The position numbers were made by a program, and so were the translations under genes. The notes beneath the pieces were generated by a model. That model saw only the letters and a program-made list of their open reading frames with translations, made no database searches and was not told the origin of the DNA. This document shows, in pieces, positions 10,454-20,500 of a DNA stretch of 26,321 bases. Source of the stretch: Parachlorella kessleri (lineage: Eukaryota > Chlorophyta > Trebouxiophyceae > Chlorellales > Chlorellaceae); contig BBXU01000299.1 of the NCBI GenBank assembly GCA_001598975.1, forward strand, positions 1 to 26,321, written 5' to 3'. Positions within the stretch are counted from its first letter, which is position 1; every line of letters starts with the position of its first letter.

Positions 10454-11409
10454 TTTAGCAGTCGGTAGAAAGCGTTGGAAAGGGCCCCTTCATGAGGAAG
10501 TCCGTGCAGCGACATGATCGGGAACAGTTGAGGGTAGCAAATCTTGATTGTTGTATGGTCACGAGAGAGTTTCACTTGTGTCAACACCACAAGGAGGTGG
10601 ACAGCTACGACTTCCGATGTGTGCCTCGTTGTCTATGTGAACAATGTGTACCTCGTTGTCTGTGTGATGAGCCTGCAACAGCAAGCTGTGACATCGAGTG
10701 AGACCTAGGTTTATGGACGCTCATAGACCTCTGAGTATAAGAGCATTAAACCAAACAGTACTGCCAATGTCTGTTCACCGTACATGCGGCAAGTATCAAC
10801 AACTTTTTCGCAACTGCCTGCCTGCCAGCAATCTGATTCACAACCAGAGCATCCCTTGCATGCGGCTTTGCCAGGGTTGACCGCAGACTGCATCACCTGC
10901 CGCCATAAACCAATGTGTTATCACTGAAGCAGGTACAGCAATGCTCTTAGTGGCCCCTCGTACCCAATGTGTACACGTGGCACATGGACACTTGCGCCAT
11001 ATGGGTTGGGCGCCAATCCCTTAGGTACTTAATCCCCTCTAGCCGGTTTCTCCAGCACATAAATGAAATGCAGGGTGCTCGACTGGTAACCCAGACTGGC
11101 TTTCGCCTTTTAAAGGGCCTGCCACAGTCCCTTGGGTGTCTATTGGGTGGCTTCACCGTGCCTTCGCCAGCTGTCGTGGGCTTTACCAACCGTCACGGAG
11201 GCCCGCTCGCCTGCAGCATGTCGCTAAACTACTCGTCTGATGCGAGTAACAAGGCAGCACACAGGTAGGAGAGGCGTTTGCTGATCAGCAACAAGGCATG
11301 CCTCTTCTGTGACGTGGAAGTTCTCCTCTAGTCACATAGGTACTTGCGAAGGTTACTGCATGCCTTTGCACTGACTAAGGTTCAAGCTCCCTGCAGTCCA
11401 ATAAAGGTT
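10454..11409. other. intergenic: 3' flank of small gene and upstream region of LEA-like gene
   Basis: No confident gene is seen. A 69-codon open frame at 10492-10701 contains a 27-base tandem duplication (10618-10671) but lies in what should be the 3' UTR of the small gene. The rest, to 11409, should include the promoter and 5' UTR of the LEA-like gene; no specific element was recognised. Confidence 0.45.
10618..10671 (+). repeat. 27-bp imperfect tandem duplication, Cys-rich in one frame
   Basis: Two adjacent 27-base copies (10618-10644 and 10645-10671) encode CVPRCLCEQ and CVPRCLCDE in the frame that starts at ATG 10492. The differences are two synonymous changes (GTG/GTA and CTA/CTG) and two conservative codon changes. 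Whether this frame is translated is unknown. Confidence 0.8.
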
Positions 11410-13409
11410 ATGCCTGGAGAGCACAGCAGCAATGAAAGAGGCAGTGCTGGTGGCCTTACCAGCCACAGTATTGCCTCGGAGGCGAGCCCAGAGACATCGC
11501 AACCCCCAGACACAGATACTTTGACAAACACCGCCGCAACAGGATTGCGGCGAGCTCAGCAAGCAGTGGCAGACGCTGCAACATCTGCCACAGATACAGC
11601 CAAAGGAGCGGCCAACTCTGCCGCAGCTTGGGCTGCCGAGAAGGCCGGCAGGGGCGTAGGCAGAGCTGCCGCCAGCGGCGCCAGCGGCAGCGGCAGCAGT
11701 CAAGTTGCCGCCGCGTTTGGGGCTGGCGCAGCCAAGGGGGCAGCGGCAGCGGCAGGGGAGAGGGCCAGCGAGGCGGCGGCAAGGGTTAATGCTGTCGCGT
11801 CTGGGGCCTCAAGCAGGGCAGCAGATGCAGCCAGGAGGGCTAGTGCCGCGGTTAGAGAAAGGGTGGGCGCAGCGGCAGGTGCAGCGGCAGAGGTTGTCGA
11901 GGCTGTCAGCGGCTCGAATGTGTGGGAAAGCCGGCCTGCCCCTGGCGGGGAGCAGGGTGGTGCAGGGGAGGCGCTGGCAGGAGAGGAGGGCAAGGAGAGC
12001 CCGGGGCAGTCGCTGCTACAGAAGGCGGGGGAGGTTGCCCAGGCAGCTCGGGAGAAAGCAGGTATGGAAAAATTGGGCAGAATTGGGTGTGCCTCATCCT
12101 CGTTGAGCGCAGCCCAATATTGTAGGCTTGTTGCTCTTCAATGGCATGTCAGGCGGCTGTCTGGCTGCCTCAATATGTCAGGGCCTGCCTGACAGAGCAA
12201 GCATAAGGCACGCTCGACGGCATCTGTCTGCTGTGGAGCCTGGCTGGGTGGTCATCATTGGAGACTGGATCCCATGTCAAATCATGTGTTGCCGCCCTGG
12301 TTGCCACCTGTGCAGGGGAGGTAGTGCAGACTGCTGCCGAGGTGACCGCCAAGGCTGCCCAGGTCACCCAGGAGACGCTCAGGCAGGTAAGGGCCACCTC
12401 TGTCACCTAGTGCAGTTATCTCGTACGGTATGGCAAGGTTGTTGAGGTCCCTGGGCAGCTCCAACCAACCAAACGTTGCCAATGCGGGTTGTGCCAGTAG
12501 CGCAGCCTAGCATGGCGACCCAAGGGACACCGCTGTTGTCAGCCCCGCAAAGTTTTTCATCGGATACCATCTTCTTGCTTGTTTCAGCTGAGCCTCCAGA
12601 ACCTGAGTTGCTTGGCATCCTCTAATGCCGAGGTACTCACCCGCGTATCGTGCCATCCTCTGAACTGCCGCAGTATGGGGCAGTGGCTAGGGAGAAGGGC
12701 GGCGCAGCGCTAGGCGAGGCGCGAGAGAGGGCTGCCCCGCTGCTACAGGCCGCTGCAGAGAAGTCAAAGCTGGTGGGCAGGCAGGGTAGCTTTGGAGGCT
12801 AGCTGAGCTGCGCTGTGCTGTGCTGTGCTGGGCTATGCTATTGGCAAGCATGGGCAGTTTCGTGTTATCAGGGATTTGATGAATCTCTATGCTACAAGCT
12901 TATAACGGCACCAAGCATAGCCACCAGGGAGCCATGTGGCTGCGCTGGGTTGTGAGGTACCGCTGCTGTGGAGGTTGCACACGATGCAAGAAGCACCACC
13001 GTAATATCTAGAGTCAGGGCATGCATCCTATCTTGTCGTTGTGCAGATGGCGAACGGTCCATGTGCGTGCCTCTACTGAGGACAAGCCTGGCATATGGGC
13101 TTCGTAGTTAAGCGTGCGGTACCTGCCGTCCTGCTGCAGGCTGCCCAGGTTGCCCTGGTCAAGACCGGCGACGTGGTGCAGATAGCGGGCAGCAAGATGC
13201 GAGCGCTGGGTGGGCAAATGGACTCAGCTGCCACCCAGCCCACAGACACTAGCCAGCAGTCGAGCCAGCATGGTGAACCTAACGCCGGTGTGCGCTCTGA
13301 AGTTTCAGGGGGTGAGGCAACTGAAGAAGGTGGCAAAGATGAACAAGAGCAGCCTAGTAGCGGTCAGCCGCACCGGTCTTCGGAGGGCGGGCTTAGGAGC
13401 AAGCTGTGA
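11410..13409 (+). CDS. Ala-rich LEA-like helical protein
   Basis: Four exons in phase: 11410-12061, 12316-12386, 12674-12772 and 13140-13409, ending in TGA, for 363 residues. The start is the first in-frame ATG (MPGEHSSNERGSAGG); the open frame extends upstream to 11344 but without an ATG. A polar N-terminus leads into a long Ala/Gly-rich stretch (roughly residues 40-170) with repeating A-A-x-K/R/E patterns such as TDTAKGAANSAAAWAAEKAG and ARRASAAVRERVGAAAGAAA. The pattern continues across introns as GEVVQTAAEVTAKAAQVTQE, REKGGAALGEARERAAPLLQ and AAQVALVKTGDVVQIAGSKM, then a Ser/Gln/Glu-rich tail ends LRSKL. This resembles group-3 LEA (LEA_4) proteins, which are disordered in water, fold into helices on drying and protect membranes or proteins. 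It could instead be another amphipathic lipid-binding protein. No transit peptide is obvious. Confidence 0.7.
12812..12831 (+). repeat. (GCTGT)n short tandem repeat in LEA-like intron 3
   Basis: Three exact copies and one imperfect copy of GCTGT lie 40 bases after the exon 3 donor. A similar GTGCT run occurs at 20194-20213 in the HECT-ligase gene. Confidence 0.8.
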
Positions 13410-14590
13410 TGCCGAACAACCAATCGATTATGATCAGTTTACTGTGCCTTAGCAGCAAGAGGTAGCTTGGGAAGCGGTGGAGGGTCGGCCGGTGCCACCT
13501 GTAACGCCTTATGCCAGACCTGACCTGGAAACGAGGCAGTGCGTGCTGTGCTGAACTACCATTGAATCAACATTGCCGTAAATTCCAGTGAGTGGCCTGG
13601 CAGTCAGAAACTTGCCGCCAAACTTTCCAAAATATGCGCCAGTTGGACTGATGCTTAGGGCACTAGCACCCACAGTGACTGCCACCTGGAGGATAGCTTT
13701 GCACGAGGCAGCTGCTGCAGCAGCAGACGCAACTTGCAGGGCTGGGTCCTTTGCTAAGAGTAGGGACCAAGATACTCTTCCTTACTGTAGTTCGCCCTAG
13801 CCAGCTGTGCCAGGGTGCCTGCCAAGGCTTCTGGGCTGCCGCCTGTTGTTGCAAGCCGAGGGAAACTGGGAGCATAGCACCTTGCTCCGCTTTATTGCAC
13901 CAGAACTTGACTCATGCTAAGAGGTGTCCCACAAACACACCTTGTCTCTACCAGGGCTGACAGGTCGCAGCTAACCAACCCCATGTACATTGCCTGCCAA
14001 ACTCCCCAGATGCCGGCGCAGGCACTCCTCAGGCCCAGCAGCAGTGCCAGTCCCAGTGATTCACTCGCAGCTGCTACCATTACCAACCATAAGCAAGGCT
14101 GTAGGGAGCCCTAGCCCTGGCCGCCAGGTACGGGTGTTCAATTAGCGAGCATGCCATCATGCCTGCGGTGTTGCCAGGTCATAGCATGCCTGACACCTAA
14201 TAGCGAAGCGAGCCATCACAGCCTTCCAAGCACTCCTGGCGTGTTGAACGATTGAAACATAGTCAGAACCCTATAGGCCACGTCTACTGTCCCAATGATC
14301 ATTAGAGCACAAGTTACCTGACCGATACAGTAGACATGGGGCGAATCAAAGCCAAGAGAACCGTAGAGCCGGTAAGCTGCGGGCGATGAGCTTCTGCGTG
14401 GCGTGATCGTTGCGAGGTTGCTACAGCGTCGCCATGCCTTGTCCAGACCTCCGTTGCTTAACTTGCAGTCCTTGGACTTGACTTGCTTGATGTGTGTCTG
14501 GTACCTGCTCGAGGTGGTGAAGGTCAGCGGCACCCCTGCGGTTGCTGTGCAGTCCTCTCTGTTTTGTGGCAGCACAGACGGAGCGGCATC
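13410..14590. other. intergenic: LEA-like 3' flank and HECT-ligase upstream region
   Basis: TGTAA at 13500-13504, about 90 bases after the LEA-like stop, is a plausible polyadenylation signal for that gene. The remainder should contain the promoter and 5' UTR of the HECT-ligase gene. Open frames at 13588-13800 (plus) and 14216-14656 (minus) show no recognisable domain. A first exon of the ligase gene could also be hidden here. Confidence 0.45.
13500..13504 (+). terminator. TGTAA polyadenylation-like signal
   Basis: TGTAA is the usual polyadenylation motif of chlorophyte nuclear genes. It lies 91 bases downstream of the LEA-like stop codon on the same strand. The assignment rests on motif and distance alone. 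Confidence 0.4.
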
Positions 14591-17500
14591 ATGCACTCCC
14601 ACCAGTTCTTTGTATCCCTCCAACTGCAGCCCGAGGCAGTGAAGGTGGTCATCCAAAGGGTTCTAGAGGAGCCTTTGGAGAGCGTTGGCGAGGCTCTGGC
14701 CGGGTTCAAGTGGGAGTATGAGAAGGTCCGTGCCCAACTGCAGTCTACCTCGGGGTTATGCCACAGCATGGCCAGCCTGTGTACTTGTTGGTGCAAAATG
14801 ACTACTGGCAGTGGATGACGCTTTCGAGGAGACAGCTCCAAGCCACGTTGGTGGGCGGCTTAGCTTGCAGTGGTTCGTCCTTTCTGTAATGCAAATGGCA
14901 TGTGTGTGGGGCTCGCTTCATCATGCTCCTGGCATGCATTGCAGGGGTCAGCAACGGCCATAGCATAACTGGCCCTTCCATGCCCTGTCTATAAGCCATT
15001 ACTTTCGTGTCTTGCCTGCGCGTTGAGCACTCCTCCTGACGGTGCATGCCTGCAGGGCGATGTGCACCAGTGGATCCCCCTGCTGGATCACTTTGATGCC
15101 TACTTTGAGAAGCACCTGAAGGACCGCGGCGACCTCCAGCTCAAGGTGGAATCCGGGGATGCCCAGGATCCCCCCTTCCCCTCAGCCACGGTGGTGGCGG
15201 TGCTGCGGGCCACCGCCTCCATCCTGGAGCACAGCAACAACAAGCACCTGTACAACTCATTCGAGGTAAGGCAGTCTGTCTGCAGCATTCGAGGCCAATT
15301 CTGTTTTGGCCTGCTGGGTGCCAGCTAGGCAAGATGCAGCATGGGAGCGTGCCTAGCAGCTTCGCCCCATGCTAGCCTGCAGCAGCAGACAACATGGAGG
15401 GTCCCCTCCTGGAGGTGTGGTTAAAAAAAGTTGTCCTGATAGGGTTCTGGTCAATGGTTGCCAAGGCGGCCATGTACGCCTGCAAGTGACGAACCGCCCT
15501 TCTCCCCGTGCGTACCTTTCTATCTGCCTCGGCCTGACTGGCCGCCTGCCTGCCTGCCCTGGTGCGCTCCCGCAGTACCTCACCTTGCTGCTGGCTGCCC
15601 CCGACACCGCCGTGGTCCTGGCGACCCTCCAAGCGCTGCTGGCGTTTGTGCGCAAGGGCTCCCACGGCAGCAGCCTGCGCTGGGCTGCCCCCGAGGACCT
15701 GGCAGGCCGGCTCAGAGCGATGGCCCAGAGCTGGGGCTTGCGAGATGAGGGGCTGGGCCTGCTGGGCTGCGCTGCGGGGCAGGAGGGGCCGGGCGTTCAG
15801 GTGGGGTTACACAGGTTTGGGATGCTCTGTTCCTCGCCCCCCAGTGACTTGCGGCATCAAGCTGCGGCGTGTCTTCCACCGACCATGGAGTTGGTAGGTT
15901 GCCTGCACGCCTACTTGGCCGCAGACTGCAATGACTTCGACAGGGCATATATGGCATATATGAGAGGTTTAGACATTTCCAGGGTGTGTCTCGGTGTTGC
16001 ACCACTTAGTACTACTGCTGTCTAACAGCCTGACCTCCCCTCGATGCCATCGCCATGCCCACGCAGGTCCCTGCCGCCCTGCACTTTGACTTCTACGAGG
16101 AGCAGCAGCCAGCAGCAGGGGCAGCGGGCCCAGCTGGCGAGGGCGGGAGCGCAGCCACCCCTGCTCCGCCCACCGCTGCCAGCACCCCCGCCGCTGGCCC
16201 CAGTAGCAGCCAGGAGGAGGGTGGTGACCCTACCGATGGCACGGGGCTGAGGGTCATAGAGATCCCCGTGAGGGAGGCGGGGCATATGGAGGAGGGGGCG
16301 CTGCTGAGGCAGCTGGTGCAGGCCCACAGGGTGCCGGCCAAGCACCGCTTTGCGCTGTTGCAGAAGGTGGGGAGGGGTGTGGGGTCGAGTGGGTAGTTTG
16401 GACCTGAGTCACTGGTCACCTTGAGAGGTTGCAAGGCTTGTTTGCTGATAGGCGAGGGACAGGTGGGAGGGGTTAAAGAGCAGAGTTTTACTGTGGGACG
16501 CCTTCCTTAGCCTCCCAACGGTGAGGACGGGGACTGCGAGAGTCCGCGAAAGTGTGTTGGGGCCCCGTGGCCTGTGCGTTGGACCCCCGCTAAGACGCAT
16601 GGGTATGGTGGATTGGTGCCAGAGTGTAAAACTCTCGTCGTCATGAATGCCATTTTGTTGAGCCTAAGGGCATGCCAGCAAGCCAGCTACAGTTGGCCGA
16701 GTTTACGGGCACCCAACCGGTGGATATCGACCAGGAGTCGCGGCTTTGCGTGTGTGAGTTCCCCTGCGTGTTCCTTCCCAGGTGCGCCTGGCCCGGGGCC
16801 TAAGCTCGCCTGCCGGCCGGCAGGACCTGGTGCGCGTGAGGTTGCTGGCGTTTGCGGTGGCCTTCCAGAGCAGCCCCTCAACGACAGGTGGGTGGGGGTG
16901 GCGGCGGGGACCCTGTCAGACTGTTGGCTGTCTGAGGTGGCGAGCGGCCTTCTGTCCATGTCGCAGTGGGCGGGGAGAGTGGGAAGGGAGAGGAAGAGAG
17001 GCATTTCTGGGGACGGTGGGCTGCCTTTTCTCAGGCTACAAGGGGGTAAGGTGTAGTGTGGAGGATGTGGTGGTGATGGGCGGCAGCGAACCATGCCAGT
17101 GCAAGTTGTTGCAAGTCGGCCAGAAGAGCGAGGCTGGGTAGGGGGCACTACCGACCCAGGGACCTCAGGTGGCAGCAAGCCGCCCACCGTGTGCAGCCCT
17201 CCATCAACAGTCGTAGGGTGAGGGCAGCCTCCAAAAGGTGGCTGTTACTCATCCCGGCTGTAATAAGAGGGCTGATGGTGACGCCCATGTTTCACAGGCT
17301 GTCAAGCGCTGCTCATATGCTGGTACGCCTCGTGCCCTGCTGTGCATGCTGTGCAGACCTGCTGTCCTTCTTCACCGCGGACCCCGAGTTTGTGCCCCAG
17401 CTGGCCTCCCTGGTTCGCGCGGAGCCGGGGGCGCCCCCCGTGCCGCTTGACGTCCAGGCAAGTCCAGGCCCGGGTCGACCCACCCGCCGCCCATGGTTGT

Positions 17501-20500
17501 GCATGGGCAGGGAAAGGCAGGGCAGGAGTGGATCCGGGAAGGCAGTTGCTAGGACAACTTGCTAGGCGGGGCCAGAGGGGTTGGCCTGTGGGAGTCCATC
17601 TCACTTGGTGGGTTTTCAGTAGTAATATTGTTAATAAGTACAGGACATGCCGTGTGCAGGCCCTGGCGCTGCGCGCGCTGGCCATCCAGCTCATGGACCG
17701 CACCCGCCACACCTCCGTGGTTGCCGCGGTCGCCAGCGGCGGGCAGGCGGGGCTGCTGGCCGCGCTGCTGCACCGCGCCGCCACCACGCTGCACGCTGAG
17801 CCCGCCGCACAGCAGGCAGCGCAGCAGCAGCAGCATGCGCCCATACAATCAAGTAGTGGTACCGTGGGCAGCCAGGTGGCGGTGGGGGAGGCGGGGAAGG
17901 GGCCGGGCGTGGCGTATGTGGAGGCGCTGCTGTCTCTGGTGGGAGCGCTGGTGGCATCCACGGCAGGTGAGGAGAGGGGGGTGTGCTTGAGAGTTTGGCG
18001 AGGGGCGCGGTGTGTGTGTGTTGGAGGGGGGAGGGGGGGGGCTGGGGCTTACATGGGCATTGCTAGTGCCGGTGGGATACCAGCATGTCCTGTAGCACCA
18101 GAGGCATGTGATGGCCTTGAGAGATTTGCAGGTTGTCTCATCACACTGGGCAAGCAGGCATGCCTGCACACATTGCGCTCGAATCATGACAAGGAGGACT
18201 ACATGCTTACAAAATCTGTAGCCCCGTCCGTGTTAACTCCGTCTCTTGTGCAGTTGACAGGCCTGCCACTATGCCCGTGCCCTACCTTCACCTCACCTCC
18301 CTACCTCCCCTCAATAACCAAGCAGGTACCCAGGCTCTGTCCGAGGCGGGCCTCATCCCCGCGCTGCTGCCGCTGCTGCGCGACACGCACGCTGACCACC
18401 TGCCGCTGGTAGCGTCCACCGTGCGCATCCTGGAGGCTTTCATGGACTTCAAGTGGGTGGTCGGCCTTGTGCTCATGCTCAGGCGCAGGCCTGGGGAGGT
18501 GGAGGCGGCAGGGAGCCCCCCTTGTTCTCCCTCCCCTTGTGGTGGGACGGTGTGTGTGTTGTGGGGGGGTTGGGCCGGGGTGCACGTCCATAGTAGCTGC
18601 GAGTGGTGAAAGTGTCTGAGCGGGCAGGTGGAGTGCTTGTCGGTACTTAACAGCAGGCGAACCGAAGCTTGCAGCAGTCACAGCCTTGGCAGGGAGTGGC
18701 GAACCGCTGGGCCTGACCCCACTACCTGCCTGCCTGCCTGCCTGCCTGCCTGCAGCCCCTCCTCTGGCCAGCTGTTCCGGGAGCTGGGCGGGCTGACGCT
18801 CATGGTGCAGCGGCTGAAAGCTGAGGTGAGGCTGCCTTGCCATAGAGGAACCATGAGGGATGTGGAGCGGATAAGGCTGCGGAAAGTGCGAGCTGTCAGA
18901 ATTTGCATGCCTGAAGCTGACGTGTTTCACAGGCGTGTGCTGACTTCCCAGCCGCCGCCACCAGCACCCCTGTTTGCGATGTGTTCCCCACCTCGCTTAC
19001 CTCGCTTGTCAACCCCGTCTCTGCACTGTATGGGCAGGTGGGTCTGGGTTCCAGCAGCGGTGACGCTGCGGCCTCTGGTGCCGAAGCCATGGCGACCGAG
19101 CAGGCACAGCAGCAGCAGGGCGCCGGCGCTGGCGTTGGTGACCAGCCGTCCACCTCAGCGCAGCAGGCGGAGCGGCAGGCGCCCCGCCCAGCGTCCCCTG
19201 CGCCGGGGGACCCGGGCTTTGGCAAGCCCACGGTGCCCTACATGCGCCGCCTGCTGCTCAAGTCGCTGCTGAGGGGCATCGCCATGGCCAGCTACACCAG
19301 CGGTGAGCGAGCACTGCCGACAACATTGTTGAAAGCAGCGGCACCAGTAAGGGCCGGCCTTGTTGCAAGCAGCGCTACATGCTGTTAAGCTGGCATGCCG
19401 GGTTTGGCAGGGACTGCTCCTCCCTGCGCACAGGATACGCTCGCCTAGTCAGACTCGGCTGCCTGGCTCTACTGCTTAGCCGGGTATGCCCCCCTGCCAC
19501 CCCGGGGAGTAAGACGAAGGTTGTGGTGTTAGTCGGAGGGCACAGGAGCTGTGTGCCTGCCTGCCTCAAGGCTACCTCAGCACTCCAGACCCCCTGACCA
19601 AGCGTTACGTGGCTGTGCAAGCGCAGGCGGGGGCGCGCGGCCTGCCGAGGGCGATGCTGCCGAGCTGTACGCCTGCCTCAGGGCCATGTTTGAGCGGGCC
19701 TCCGACTTTGGGGGCGGCCTGTTTGCGCTGGCGGCCTCCGTGGTCACAGACCTCATACACCACGACCCACTCATCTACAGGTGCGGGGGGCAGGAGGGGG
19801 GGGGTGCCTGACGGGTGCTCTCACCGGCAGTGCTGGGACTGCAAGGCTCTGCCATGGCAGCATGCTCAGGTGGCCGGTGCGCTGTTGGGCGATATACGAT
19901 TAGGCGCAACTAGCTCTGACGGCTGGTCCATAGCACTTGGGTTAGGCCGCCGCAAGGTGTGGGACCCATTTTGCAATGCTGCCACGGATGTCTACCGAGG
20001 TTGATGTCTGCCAGCTGTGCCTGCCGTGCCAATGAACGCCTGACATGAACCCTTGCCAGCTGTGCCTCTGTGCCAATCTTAGGAGCCTGGGCGAGGCGGG
20101 CCTGCCCCCAGTCTCCCGGGAGAGTGTGGTGCCTGCCTGTGAGCCGGTATATCACCCACACCTAGCCACCTCCCTACCCACCCCTGCCGTGGCGTGCTGT
20201 GCTGTGCTGTGCCTGCTGCAGGAGCCTGGAGGAGGCTGGGCTGCCCCAGGCTTTCCTGGAGAGCGTGACGCGGCGGGTGGTGCCCTCCATGGAGGCGGTG
20301 GCGGCAGTGCCCAACACGCTGGTGGCGCTGTGCCTCAACCAGGCGGGCCTGGAGCGCGTGCGGGACAGCAAGGCGCTGTACTGCCTGGTGCCGGTGTTCA
20401 CTAGCAGGCATTACCTGCGGGCCCTCCAAGGTGGGGGCCGGCTGCGTCAGTGGGGACCCTGGGTCCTTCCGAGTGGGGGGGGGGGAGGGGGCGAGCCGGG

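Noticed and set aside
10147..10590. 147-codon minus-strand open frame
   Set aside because: It is antisense to the last exon of the small plus-strand gene, whose reading fits splice signals and ends in a sensible charged C-terminus.
11344..11409. Upstream 22-codon extension of the LEA-like gene
   Set aside because: The extension begins with TTG and not ATG. The first in-frame ATG is at 11410.
12594..12640. Possible extra LEA-like exon after the TTTCAG at about 12587
   Set aside because: It has an acceptor and a short open frame, but no clear donor, and joining exon 2 directly to exon 3 keeps both frame and helical pattern.
13588..13800. Possible Ala-rich exon after the LEA-like gene
   Set aside because: It contains an Ala run (HEAAAAAADATCRAG), but no phase-consistent splice joins it to the LEA-like gene, which already ends at a stop followed by TGTAA.
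14216..14656. 146-codon minus-strand open frame
   Set aside because: It overlaps exon 1 of the HECT-ligase gene on the other strand and shows no domain or splice support.
17342..18412. 356-codon plus-strand open frame
   Set aside because: It includes true exon 7 in frame but runs through the GC-AG intron before it and the intron after it, so it is a read-through and not a gene model.
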